Both the position numbers and the translations under genes were made by a program. Shown here piece by piece: positions 56,715-64,000 of a DNA stretch of 64,000 nt; position 1 is the stretch's first letter; each line of letters opens with the position of its first letter. The notes beneath the pieces were generated by a model. That model was not told the DNA's origin. It did no database searches and saw only the letters and a list, made by a program, of their open reading frames with translations. Source of the stretch: Mycobacterium sp. GTDB taxonomy: Bacteria; Actinomycetota; Actinomycetes; Mycobacteriales; Mycobacteriaceae. The stretch covers positions 69,040 to 133,039 of the forward strand of contig JAGQTU010000001.1 in NCBI GenBank assembly GCA_020438865.1. Direction: 5' to 3'.

Positions 56715-57785
56715 TCACTCCACCGCGGAGAACCTTTCGGCGTGGATCTGGTCCTCCGGAACGCCGGCCGCCCCCAGCGCCACATACGCCGCGTCCACCA
56801 TCGGTGGCGGCCCGCACACGTACACGTCCGGCATCTCGTCGAGCAGGGAGACCTCGGCCGCGGCCAGGTCCACCGGATTGCCGGTGGCGCCCGCCCACGC
56901 CGGGTCGGGGTGCCAGACCACGGTGTCGTAGCGGAAGTCCGGCAGCGAGTCGGCGAGCGCCTGCAGTTCCTCCTGGCCGAACACCTCGGTGTGACGGGTG
57001 ACGCCGAAGAACAGCCGGGCCGGCTGCGGGTCACCCCAGTCGGCCATCCGGCGCAGCATCGACAGCAGCGGTGACAGCCCGGTGCCGCCGGCGATGAACC
57101 AGCGCGGCCGCAGCCCGCTCTCGGCCAGCCCGAACTCACCCGTCGCGGCGGTCACGGTGAGCTCGTCACCGAGGGCGGCGGTGCCGCTTAGGTACTCCGA
57201 CATCGCCCCGCCGGGCAGCAGCCGGATGTAGAACTCCAGCTCACCGTCCCAGTTGGCGACGTTGGCCGGCGAGTACGCCCGCCGGGCATCGCGGCCGGGC
57301 ACCCAGATCCGCACGAACTGACCGGATTCGAAGTCCGCCGACGACGACCCACCCGCGTCGTCGAGCAGCGTCAGCCGAAGCCGCATCACCGCGTCGGCCA
57401 CCCGGTCGAGTCCGGTGATGCGGGCCTGATGCCGGGTCGGCGGCGCGGTGACGATCTGGCCGCGGTCGTACGGCAGGTCGATGCGGCAGTCTTCGCGGGG
57501 GAAGCTGCGGCACAACAGGATTCCGCCATCTTCCTCCGGTGTCTCGATGACGTCCGGATCGTGGCCGCCCATCTCCACCCGGCCGCCGGTCAGCACCGCC
57601 GAACAGGCCCCGCAGCCACCGGCCTGGCATGCCGACTTCAGCACCAGGCCGGACCCCTCAGCGGCCGCGAGAACCGTTGTCCCCGAGCCACACCTGATGG
57701 TGGACTCGGCACCGTCGTTGGTGACCAGGACGACGTCATAGGAATCGACTTCGGTTTCCATGGGACTGTCGGCGATCTCGGTCAT
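56715..57785 (-). CDS. ferredoxin-type oxidoreductase, probable Hcp reductase
   Basis: 356 residues with N-terminal plant-type [2Fe-2S] domain (SACQAGGCGACSAVL, then LLCRSFP; Cys spacing C-X4-C-X2-C), FAD domain (RRAYSPANV) and NAD domain (IAGGTGLSPLLSMLRR, VCGPPPMV). This is the methane-monooxygenase-reductase / Hcr type, with the ferredoxin at the N-terminus rather than the C-terminus found in E. coli Hcr. Its ATG overlaps the hcp stop (ATGA), so it most likely feeds NADH electrons to Hcp. Confidence 0.88.
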   Translation of the reverse strand: MTEIADSPMETEVDSYDVVLVTNDGAESTIRCGSGTTVLAAAEGSGLVLKSACQAGGCGACSAVLTGGRVEMGGHDPDVIETPEEDGGILLCRSFPREDCRIDLPYDRGQIVTAPPTRHQARITGLDRVADAVMRLRLTLLDDAGGSSSADFESGQFVRIWVPGRDARRAYSPANVANWDGELEFYIRLLPGGAMSEYLSGTAALGDELTVTAATGEFGLAESGLRPRWFIAGGTGLSPLLSMLRRMADWGDPQPARLFFGVTRHTEVFGQEELQALADSLPDFRYDTVVWHPDPAWAGATGNPVDLAAAEVSLLDEMPDVYVCGPPPMVDAAYVALGAAGVPEDQIHAERFSAVE

Positions 57786-59467
57786 CAGGCCCCGGCCATC
57801 GCGTCAGCGAGATCCTCCGCGGGATCGCCGATCGGCTTGAGCGCGAACTTGTCGACCAGGATGTCGATGACGGCCGGGGTGAGGAACGCGGGCAGGGTGG
57901 GCCCGAGGCGGATGTTGCGGATCCCCAGCGACAGCAGGGTCAGCAACACCGCCGCGGCCTTCTGCTCGAACCACGACACGAACAGGCTCAGCGGCAGATC
58001 GTTGACGCCGCAGTCGAACGCGTCGGCGAGGGCCAGCGCGATCTGGATGGCCGAGTAGCTGTCGTTGCACTGCCCGACGTCGAGCAGGCGCGGGATACCG
58101 CCGATGTCACCGAAGTCGTGGGTGTTGAACCGGTACTTGTTGCAGCCCAGCGTCATCAGCACGGTGTCCTTGGGTGCATGGTCGGCGACATCGGTGTAGT
58201 AGTTGCGGCCCGGTGCGGCGCCGTCGCAGCCGCCGATGAGCAGGAACCGCTTGATGTCGCCGGCCTTCACCGCCTCGATCACCTTGTCGGCGACCGAGAG
58301 CACCGCGCCGCGGGCGAAGCCGGTGGTGACGGTCTCCTCGGGCACGTCGACGGTGAACCCGGGCAGTGACTGGGCGGCCTTGACCACCAGCGACAGATCC
58401 GAGGTCTCGACGTGGCGGATGCCGGGCCAGCCGACCGGGCCGGTGGTGAAGATCCGGTTGCGGTAGGCGGGCTGCGGTTCGATGAGGCAGTTGGAGGTCA
58501 TCACGATCGGGCCGGGGAACGCGGTGAAGTCGCGCTGCTGGTCCTGCCAGGCGCCGCCGTAGTTTCCGGCGAGGTGGGCGTGCTTGTGCAACTCGGGGTA
58601 GCCGTGTGCGGGAAGCAGCTCGCCGTGGGTGTACACGTTGATGCCGGTGCCCGCGGTGGCCTCCAGGACGGCGGCCAGGTCGTGCAGATCGTGACCGGAG
58701 ACCAGGACGGCCTTGCCGATCACCGGGGTGACCCGCACCGCGGTGGGCACCGGGTCACCGAAGCTGCCGGTGTTTGCGCCGTCGAGCATCGCCATCACCT
58801 GGTAGTTGACGTTGCCCAGTTCGAGGGCGTGCCCCAGCAGCGCGTCGGCGTCGGTCGGGCCCGCGCCCAGGAAGGCCAGGCCGTTCTCGATGCCGGCGTC
58901 GGTCTCGTCGGTGCGGTAGCCCAGCGCATGGGCGTGGTGGGCGTACGCGCAGACACCCTTGAGCCCGTACAGGTTGAGGTTGCGCAGCCCGACGATATCG
59001 GCGCCGAGCCTGTCCAGGTCGGCGTCCACGCCGACGGCCTTGGCCTGCTCGACGACCTCGGAAATCTTGGCGGCGGGAACGAATTGCGCTGCGCCGGTGA
59101 TTGTTTCGGGTTCGACGCCGGCGGCGCGGGCGGCCGCCTCGTAGGCGGCCTTGGCCTGGTCGCGAACCTCGACGGCCGCGGCGATGAGCTCCATGAATCG
59201 GGTGGCGTTGAAGTTGACGTTGGTCAGCGTGGTGAACAGGTCGAAGGCGGCGTGCGCGGCGAACCGCGGGTCGGGGGCGCCGAGTTCGCGCAGCTTCTGC
59301 GCGTACTGTCCGATGCCGAGATCGACCTCGACCAGCACGTCCTGCAGCGCCGCGGTGGCGGCGTCCTTGCCGCAGTTACCCTTCGTCGCCGAGCAGCCGA
59401 AGGTCAGCAGGTTCGGGCGGTCGGGGGAATCGGTGCGGTCGGTCTGCTCGCACTGGTAACAGAACAT
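57785..59467 (-). CDS. hcp: hybrid cluster protein / hydroxylamine reductase
   Basis: 560 residues. Hcp reduces NO to N2O (and hydroxylamine to ammonia in vitro). Hybrid-cluster ligand regions are all seen: [46 protein letters not shown] (persulfide-bearing Cys), TLGCNKYRF and [11 protein letters not shown]. The N-terminal cluster Cys are C3, C6, C25 and C32, so the second gap is 18 residues rather than 11 as in E. coli. AGGAG precedes ATG 59467. It is coupled to the reductase and preceded by a CRP/FNR regulator and an FNR-type box. Confidence 0.94.
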   Translation of the reverse strand: MFCYQCEQTDRTDSPDRPNLLTFGCSATKGNCGKDAATAALQDVLVEVDLGIGQYAQKLRELGAPDPRFAAHAAFDLFTTLTNVNFNATRFMELIAAAVEVRDQAKAAYEAAARAAGVEPETITGAAQFVPAAKISEVVEQAKAVGVDADLDRLGADIVGLRNLNLYGLKGVCAYAHHAHALGYRTDETDAGIENGLAFLGAGPTDADALLGHALELGNVNYQVMAMLDGANTGSFGDPVPTAVRVTPVIGKAVLVSGHDLHDLAAVLEATAGTGINVYTHGELLPAHGYPELHKHAHLAGNYGGAWQDQQRDFTAFPGPIVMTSNCLIEPQPAYRNRIFTTGPVGWPGIRHVETSDLSLVVKAAQSLPGFTVDVPEETVTTGFARGAVLSVADKVIEAVKAGDIKRFLLIGGCDGAAPGRNYYTDVADHAPKDTVLMTLGCNKYRFNTHDFGDIGGIPRLLDVGQCNDSYSAIQIALALADAFDCGVNDLPLSLFVSWFEQKAAAVLLTLLSLGIRNIRLGPTLPAFLTPAVIDILVDKFALKPIGDPAEDLADAMAGA

Positions 59468-59503
59468 CGGGTCTCCTGACGCGGTAAGCGGTTGACGTGG
59501 CCC

Positions 59504-59547
59504 ACGCTAGGAACCCGCGACGAGACGTACCTTGACCTAGATCAAGG
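59504..59547 (-). promoter_or_regulatory. hcp promoter with FNR/DNR-type box
   Basis: CCTTGACCTAGATCAAGG (59530-59547) contains TTGAC-N4-ATCAA, the FNR/DNR consensus, with perfect outer arms. On the minus strand TAGCGT (59509-59504) is a likely -10 with a start near 59497. The box centre (59538.5) is then at about -41.5, the position for class II activation by CRP/FNR proteins. Confidence 0.65.
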
Positions 59548-59564
59548 CGCCGATGTGCGCCCGG

Positions 59565-60257
59565 TCACAGGACCGACTGGCTGCGGGAGTGCGCGTCGAG
59601 GGCGGCGACGTCGGGGATCTCGACGACCGACCCGTCCACCCTGATCAGGCCTTCCGCCGACAGTGTGCGCATCGCCCGGGAGAACGTCTCCGGCGTCATG
59701 CCCAGCCGGGAGGCCAGCACCTGCTTGAGGGCGGGCAGTTCCACGGTGGCCGCGACGGTCCCGGACTCCCCCGCCGCGCCCAGCATGTAGGCCACGATGC
59801 GCTGCGTCGCCGACTGCAACGACAGCATCGCGATGTCCTGAACCTTGGACTGCAGCCGCTTGGCCATCGAGGCCAGCATGCTCCGCGCCATCATCGGGTC
59901 CTCGTCGAGCACCCGGTCGACGGCGGTCGCCGGGACGAACAGCAGCCGGGTGTCGGCCAGCGCGGTGCTGTCCACCGGATAGGGCTCACGCAGGAACATC
60001 ACCGCGTGGCCGAACGCGCTTCCCGGACTGAGGATCTCGACGACCTTGACCGCACCCTCGGAATTCGACACCGAAAGCTGCATCCGGCCGTCGAGCACGA
60101 TGTAGAAGCCGGTCGACGGCGTCCCCCGGCGGAACAGCACCTGACCGGCGGGCAGGAAGATCGGACGGCTCTGGCCGGCCAGGAGGTCGACGTGCGCCGC
60201 GTCCAAGCCGCCGAACATCGGCGCCGAGGCGATCACCTGCCGCAGATCCGGTTCCAT
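59565..60257 (-). CDS. CRP/FNR family regulator, DNR-like, no cysteine
   Basis: 230 residues. N-terminal cyclic-nucleotide-binding-type beta barrel (FLPAGQVLFRRGTPSTGFYIVLDGRMQL, part), long dimer helix (ARSMLASMAKRLQSKVQDIAML, part), and C-terminal winged helix. The recognition helix is LASRLGMTPETFSRAMRTL, with E190-S193-R194, the ExxSR pattern that reads TTGAT half-sites. There is no Cys, so it cannot hold an FNR iron-sulfur cluster; DNR-like haem/NO sensing is possible. ATG 60257 is used; the upstream frame overlaps a divergent gene. It lies 97 bp upstream of hcp. Confidence 0.88.
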   Translation of the reverse strand: MEPDLRQVIASAPMFGGLDAAHVDLLAGQSRPIFLPAGQVLFRRGTPSTGFYIVLDGRMQLSVSNSEGAVKVVEILSPGSAFGHAVMFLREPYPVDSTALADTRLLFVPATAVDRVLDEDPMMARSMLASMAKRLQSKVQDIAMLSLQSATQRIVAYMLGAAGESGTVAATVELPALKQVLASRLGMTPETFSRAMRTLSAEGLIRVDGSVVEIPDVAALDAHSRSQSVL

Positions 60258-60306
60258 AGCAGCTATTGTGACCTCTACTCCAAGCCGGGAACCGAAGGTG
60301 ATTGCG

Positions 60307-60570
60307 ATGAAGAAGTACTCCGCCGCGCTGTTGGCCGCCGTCGCACTGGCGGTGTCACCCGTGATCGCGCCGGCCGCGCATGCCGACACCTGCGAGGGGC
60401 CAGGCTGCGTCGACCTCGGACCCCTGGTCGAGGTGGGCAACGATGTCGAGGTGGGTGCGGCGGTCTTCGCCGACGCCGCCGACGCCGTCGCGCAGGCCGC
60501 GTCGGGTCGGCCGCCCTGCTACACCCCGGCCGGCGTGCCCTACTACACCCCCGGCGACTCCCCCTGCTGA
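60307..60570 (+). CDS. small secreted cysteine-containing protein
   Basis: 87 residues. Signal peptide MKKYSAALLAAVALAVSPVIAPAAHA (first 26, quoted in part as MKKYSAALLAAVALAV) cut before DTCEGPGC. The mature part has four Cys (two near the start, one in PPCYTP, one terminal) that may form two disulfides, with a Val/Ala/Asp-rich middle and paired CYTPAGVPYYTPGDSPC. GAAGGTGA precedes ATG 60307. Divergent from the CRP/FNR gene. No known domain. Confidence 0.75.
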   Translation: MKKYSAALLAAVALAVSPVIAPAAHADTCEGPGCVDLGPLVEVGNDVEVGAAVFADAADAVAQAASGRPPCYTPAGVPYYTPGDSPC

Positions 60571-60576
60571 GCGATT

Positions 60577-61938
60577 TCAGCCAGCCACTGCTGGTAGCGC
60601 CCATGCGCTGCCCTGCTCGCGGTCGAGCACGGTGAGCGCCTTGTTCTTCAGCGCGAACACGTAGACCAGCAGGCTGACGGCGATCACCGTGGTGACGTAG
60701 GCGATGAACCAGCCGACGTGATGCCCGGACTTCGCCGCCTGGTACAGCAGGGGCGCGGTGCCGCCGAAGGCCGAGTTCGCCAGGGCATAACCCAATCCGA
60801 CGCCCAGGGCGCGGATTTCGGCGGGGAACAGTTCGGCCTTCACGATCGCGTTGACCGAGGTGTAGCCGGTGAGGATGACGTAGCCGACGGCGGTCAGCGC
60901 GAAGGCGCCCAACGGTGAGGTCGTGTGCGGCAGATAGGTCAACAGGACGTAGGTGTAGAGCACGCCGCCGATGCCGAAGAAGACCAGTAACGGCTTGCGC
61001 CCCAGGCGATCACTGAGCAGCCCGCCGATCGGTTGGATCACCATCAGCAGGATCAACCCGAGCAGGTTGATCCACGTGCCGGTCAGCGCCCGGTCGGACC
61101 CGAAGGTGGACTTGACGATCGCCGGTGCGTTGATCGTGTAGGTGTAGAAAGCGACCGTGCCGCCCGCGGTGATCAGGAAGACCAGCAGCAGCGGACGCCA
61201 GTGCTTGGTGAACAACGTCTTCAGCGAGCCGGCCTCGGGGTCCCTGCCCTCCCGGATCGCCTCGAGGTGTGACTCGCTGAGCGACTCGTCCATGGAGCGG
61301 CGCAGCCACAGCACCACCAGCGCGGCGACGCCGCCGATGAAGAAGCCGATCCGCCAGCCCCAGGCGGTCACACCGTCGACATGCAGCACGGCGAGCGCGA
61401 TGAGCAGGGTGAACTGGGCCAGCACGTGCCCGCCGACGAGCGTGACGTACTGGAAGGACGACAGGAACCCGCGGCGGTGCGGGGTGGCGGCCTCGGACAT
61501 GTAGGTGGCCGAGGTTCCGTACTCGCCACCGGTGGCGAACCCCTGCAGCAGCCGGGCCAGGACCAGGACCACCGCGGCCCAGTTGCCGATGATCTCGCGG
61601 GTCGGCATGACGGCCACCACGAACGAACACGCCGACATCAGCGAGACGCTGAACATCAGGGCGGCCTTGCGGCCGCGCCGGTCGGCGTACCGGCCGAAAA
61701 ACCACGACCCGACCGGGCGCATCACGAACGTGACCGCGAAGATCGCGTAGATGTACAGCGTCGACTTGGTATCCGCCTTGTCGAAGAACTGCGCCTCGAA
61801 ATACGTTGCGAACACGGTGTAGACGTAGACGTCGTACCACTCGACGAGGTTGCCCGCCGAGCCCCGCACCGTGTTGAGCACCGCCCGTCGGGTGCTGGTC
61901 TCGGCGCGCGTCGGACCGGTCGGTGTGGGCGGGCTCAT
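60577..61938 (-). CDS. MFS transporter, metabolite:H+ symporter (KgtP-like)
   Basis: 453 residues with 12 predicted helices. NLVEWYDVYVYTVFATYF (helix 1) and the loop 2-3 motif FGRYADRRGRKAALM are MHS signatures. LLQGFATGGEYGTSATYMSE (part) is the helix-4 motif of the alpha-ketoglutarate/shikimate/proline-betaine group, and GGLLSDRLGRKPLL is the second RxGR loop. Substrate is probably a carboxylic acid or betaine. Convergent with the 60307 gene. Confidence 0.92.
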   Translation of the reverse strand: MSPPTPTGPTRAETSTRRAVLNTVRGSAGNLVEWYDVYVYTVFATYFEAQFFDKADTKSTLYIYAIFAVTFVMRPVGSWFFGRYADRRGRKAALMFSVSLMSACSFVVAVMPTREIIGNWAAVVLVLARLLQGFATGGEYGTSATYMSEAATPHRRGFLSSFQYVTLVGGHVLAQFTLLIALAVLHVDGVTAWGWRIGFFIGGVAALVVLWLRRSMDESLSESHLEAIREGRDPEAGSLKTLFTKHWRPLLLVFLITAGGTVAFYTYTINAPAIVKSTFGSDRALTGTWINLLGLILLMVIQPIGGLLSDRLGRKPLLVFFGIGGVLYTYVLLTYLPHTTSPLGAFALTAVGYVILTGYTSVNAIVKAELFPAEIRALGVGLGYALANSAFGGTAPLLYQAAKSGHHVGWFIAYVTTVIAVSLLVYVFALKNKALTVLDREQGSAWALPAVAG

Positions 61939-61972
61939 TCGAAGGACCCTAACCGGCGACGGGCCGGCGCGG

Positions 61973-62791
61973 CTAGCTCAAGGCGACGGTGGTGCCCGCG
62001 GGTGCGTCGGCGCTCATCACGATGTCGTAGAGCTTCGGGGTCCAGGCGTGCGAACCGCTGGCGGCCGGCGCGTAGGAGGTGTGGATGGCGATCTCGGCCG
62101 GTGACACCTCGGTGGTGTCCGGGTCGTAGTCGCAGACCGGGTCGCCGACGTCGCAGACGCTGACCGTGCGCGCACCGATGGTCGCGGGCAGCTTCGAGGT
62201 GTTGGCCGATGCCAACAGCGAGTGCTCCTGGGCCACGCCCATACCGACGCCGGACGCCGCGGCGGCCGATCCCATATTGATCGTGGTGTCGACCGGCAGC
62301 CGGTCGCCGTCGGCGATCAGCAACGCGGCGACCACGTTCGGGTTGTCGGCCAGGTCGTAGAGGTTGCGGTGCACGATCATCGCGCCCTGCGAGTAGCCGG
62401 CCAACACCACCTTGGTGTCGGGGCACTTGGCGGTGAACGCCTTGAGCTGCGCGGCCGTCGCCTTGGTGCCGTCACCGACGCTGCCCAGGAAGCCGAGCCA
62501 GCCCCTGAGCCCGCCGTCCAGCGGCACCGGCGCGGCCGGGTACTGCACGGCCTCGGCGGTGATGGTGCGCCCGCTGGCGGCCAGGTCGGCCCGCAGCTGT
62601 TGATAGGACTGGTAGACCACATCGCCCATGCCGTCGTTGGCGGCCAGGGCCGCGCCGTCGCGCTGGCCGGATCCGGCGGCACCGATCCAGTGGTAGTCAC
62701 CGCAGTCGGACGCCGCCGCGGCGGTGCCGGTGGTCAGCCCGGTCAGCGTCATGGCGGCCGCCACGAGGGCCAGGGCCGCACGGCGAATCAC
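61973..62791 (-). CDS. secreted cutinase family esterase
   Basis: 272 residues. Signal peptide about 1-27 (MIRRAALALVAAAMTL..., cut near AAAA/SDCG). Catalytic triad: S134 in AGYSQGAM, D217 in CDVGDPVCD, H237 in AIHTSYAP. Cys pairs fit the two cutinase disulfides. Mycobacterial Culp proteins hydrolyse lipids or carry phospholipase or thioesterase activity in the envelope. GGAGG precedes GTG 62791. Confidence 0.92.
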   Translation of the reverse strand: MIRRAALALVAAAMTLTGLTTGTAAAASDCGDYHWIGAAGSGQRDGAALAANDGMGDVVYQSYQQLRADLAASGRTITAEAVQYPAAPVPLDGGLRGWLGFLGSVGDGTKATAAQLKAFTAKCPDTKVVLAGYSQGAMIVHRNLYDLADNPNVVAALLIADGDRLPVDTTINMGSAAAASGVGMGVAQEHSLLASANTSKLPATIGARTVSVCDVGDPVCDYDPDTTEVSPAEIAIHTSYAPAASGSHAWTPKLYDIVMSADAPAGTTVALS

Positions 62792-62854
62792 AGCGAGTTA
62801 CCTCCGGTTATGGGTGGTTGATCGCTGACTTATCGCTTCCGGGCCGGTTCGGCG

Positions 62855-63571
62855 TTACTGCCAGGCGAAAACCGGCTGTTCCAGCCCGTTGACCGGGTCG
62901 TGCCGGCCCTCCAGGCACAGCCAGCGCAGTTGCAGCAGCACCGCCCCCGTCGGGGCGTGGATGAGGTCGTTGCCCAGCGGGATCTGCACCACCGGCCGGG
63001 GGCTTTCCGGAATGGTGATGAACCGTGGGGAGTCCTCGCGGCGCAGCTGATGCAGCCCCACCCGGTAGACGGCCACCACCTCATCGGGGGCCGGTTGCGG
63101 ATCCAGCCGCCCACCGCCCCACAGCACCACCGGGGTGATCACATAGCCGGAGCGGGTCGGATAGTCGTCGAGCAGGCCCAGCACATGCTCGCCGGACAGC
63201 GTGACGCCGACCTCCTCGTCGAGCTCCCGCAACGCGGCGTCCACCGCCGTCTCGCCCGGGTCCAGGCGGCCGCCCGGCAGCGCCCACTGGGCGGCATGCG
63301 CTCGCAGTCGAGATGCCCTGCGGCACAACAGGAAAGCGGCACCGCCGGAGACGTCGACCATGCGTCCGTCCAGGCCCGCGTCCATCGGCCGGCCGGCGAT
63401 CCAGTCGTCCACCGGCGCCGAATCCACCCTGTCCTCACCGACTTCGGAGTCCACGATGACGACGGCGACGGCCGCGTGCCGCTTCGTCGGATCGGTGACG
63501 GTGCGACGCTCGTGGCCGGCGAGGTGCGCCCGGATCTGTTCGCGCAGCGCCGTGTCGTACCCGATTGTCAC
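62855..63571 (-). CDS. NUDIX hydrolase
   Basis: 238 residues. The NUDIX box GX5EX7REUXEEXGU is complete, from G101 (GRLDPGE) to G122 (RELDEEVG). It is preceded by FLLCRRASRLRAHAAQWALPGG (part), the layout of CoA pyrophosphatase (NudL/CoAse)-like enzymes, though the UPF0035 signature is not perfectly matched. Cleaves a nucleoside diphosphate linked to some group X. GTG 63571 with CACTAT 6 nt upstream suggests a leaderless message. Divergent from the last gene. Confidence 0.87.
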   Translation of the reverse strand: MTIGYDTALREQIRAHLAGHERRTVTDPTKRHAAVAVVIVDSEVGEDRVDSAPVDDWIAGRPMDAGLDGRMVDVSGGAAFLLCRRASRLRAHAAQWALPGGRLDPGETAVDAALRELDEEVGVTLSGEHVLGLLDDYPTRSGYVITPVVLWGGGRLDPQPAPDEVVAVYRVGLHQLRREDSPRFITIPESPRPVVQIPLGNDLIHAPTGAVLLQLRWLCLEGRHDPVNGLEQPVFAWQ

Positions 63572-63641
63572 AATCCCATAGTGACCGATAACGGACCGCA
63601 GGCTGCTGCGGGGCCGTAGAACGGTGGAACGGAGGGGTTAC

Positions 63642-63980
63642 ATGCGTTATTCACTGCTATTGGTACTGGCCTCGGTGGGGGTGCTGTGCGCGCCGGTGGC
63701 GTACGCCGACCCGGCACCGGATCCGCACATGCCGAACATGCAGGCCGGTTACTGCCCGGGCGGCGGGATGGGTTCGCAGGTCTGGGCGGCGTACTGCGAC
63801 GGGGTGCCGTATCCGGACGGCACGTTCTGGCATGCGATCCAGTACGGGGTGCCGGTGATCGGTCACCCGTACGGGCTGCTCTCGCCCGGGCTGCAGTGCG
63901 TGGTCGGTGGTGGGCCGATCCCCCAGCCCGCGCCGCCGGGCGGCTGCGGCGGTGCGGTACCGCCGGCCGCGCCGGAGTGA
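63642..63980 (+). CDS. small secreted Pro/Gly-rich protein
   Basis: 112 residues. Signal peptide MRYSLLLVLASVGVLCAPVAYA, cut before DPAPDPHMP. The mature part is Gly/Pro-rich with regularly placed Cys (YCPGGG, AYCDGVPYPDG, LQCVVGG, GGCGGA), a pattern seen in small secreted mycobacterial proteins. GGAGGGG lies 5 nt before ATG 63642, so the ATG at 63624 is rejected. No known domain; probably two disulfides. Confidence 0.78.
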   Translation: MRYSLLLVLASVGVLCAPVAYADPAPDPHMPNMQAGYCPGGGMGSQVWAAYCDGVPYPDGTFWHAIQYGVPVIGHPYGLLSPGLQCVVGGGPIPQPAPPGGCGGAVPPAAPE

Positions 63981-64000
63981 GTCAGTTTGTCCACGTAGTG

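Overview
The window is a contiguous piece of high-GC (roughly two-thirds G+C) chromosome from a fast-growing mycobacterium (Mycolicibacterium-like). The evidence is gene content and order: ftsE/ftsX/smpB, a proline-rich membrane protein, an MscS channel, prfB and fprA, then hisN, the fadE24/fadE23 pair, a degenerate response regulator, nuoA-nuoN, and a TetR / phosphotransferase / aofH / hpx block. This matches, with insertions, the Rv3100c-Rv3171c order that I remember from M. tuberculosis. An antigen 85 mycolyltransferase and a cutinase support the same placement. I see no insertion sequence, prophage, CRISPR array, rRNA or tRNA.

Layout. 1-4055: TetR / DUF1214 protein / sulfotransferase operon, then a 52-residue membrane protein and a DsbB-like protein. 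4052-10395 (minus): mycothiol-dependent-type enzyme, EamA transporter, smpB, ftsX, ftsE, Pro/Thr-rich membrane protein, MscS channel, prfB. 10498-15810: fprA, a small membrane protein, hisN, fadE24, fadE23. 15811-22170: aldo/keto reductase, cytochrome P450, TetR, mycofactocin-type SDR, a small secreted protein, YhdH-type reductase, antigen 85. 22364-30989: a catabolic gene string running from a homogentisate-dioxygenase-like protein through hydrolase, CoA-transferase, HMG-CoA-lyase-like protein and TetR to an acyl-CoA dehydrogenase / kinase-like / DUF6285 trio, an NTF2-like protein and YceI. 31183-47606: pseudo-receiver, the complete 14-gene respiratory complex I operon, and an enoyl-CoA hydratase coupled to nuoN. 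47679-56597: SDR, TetR, epoxide hydrolase, phosphotransferase, DUF7064-like protein, LLM oxidoreductase, enoyl-CoA hydratase, amine oxidase, alpha/beta hydrolase. 56715-63980: an Hcp / Hcp-reductase / CRP-FNR nitrosative-stress set, MHS transporter, cutinase, NUDIX hydrolase and two small secreted proteins.

How genes work together. Several sets are tied by operator-like DNA as well as by adjacency. A perfect 16-bp palindrome before the P450 and a 14/16 copy before the mycofactocin-type SDR suggest one TetR regulon. Two copies (21/25 identical) of a 25-bp element lie at the TetR/epoxide hydrolase divergent start and before the phosphotransferase gene. An FNR/DNR-type box sits about -41.5 from a likely hcp transcription start, next to a cysteine-free CRP/FNR regulator. 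Many genes look leaderless: a TANNNT hexamer 6-8 nt before ATG/GTG. Several intergenic regions hold long, near-perfect inverted repeats.

The most interesting candidate system is 27493-30060. An acyl-CoA dehydrogenase, an APH-fold kinase-like protein and a DUF6285 protein sit consecutively, recalling bacterial LvaABC and animal ACAD10/11. This suggests phosphorylation-dependent breakdown of hydroxy-acyl-CoAs, here embedded in an unusual gene set.
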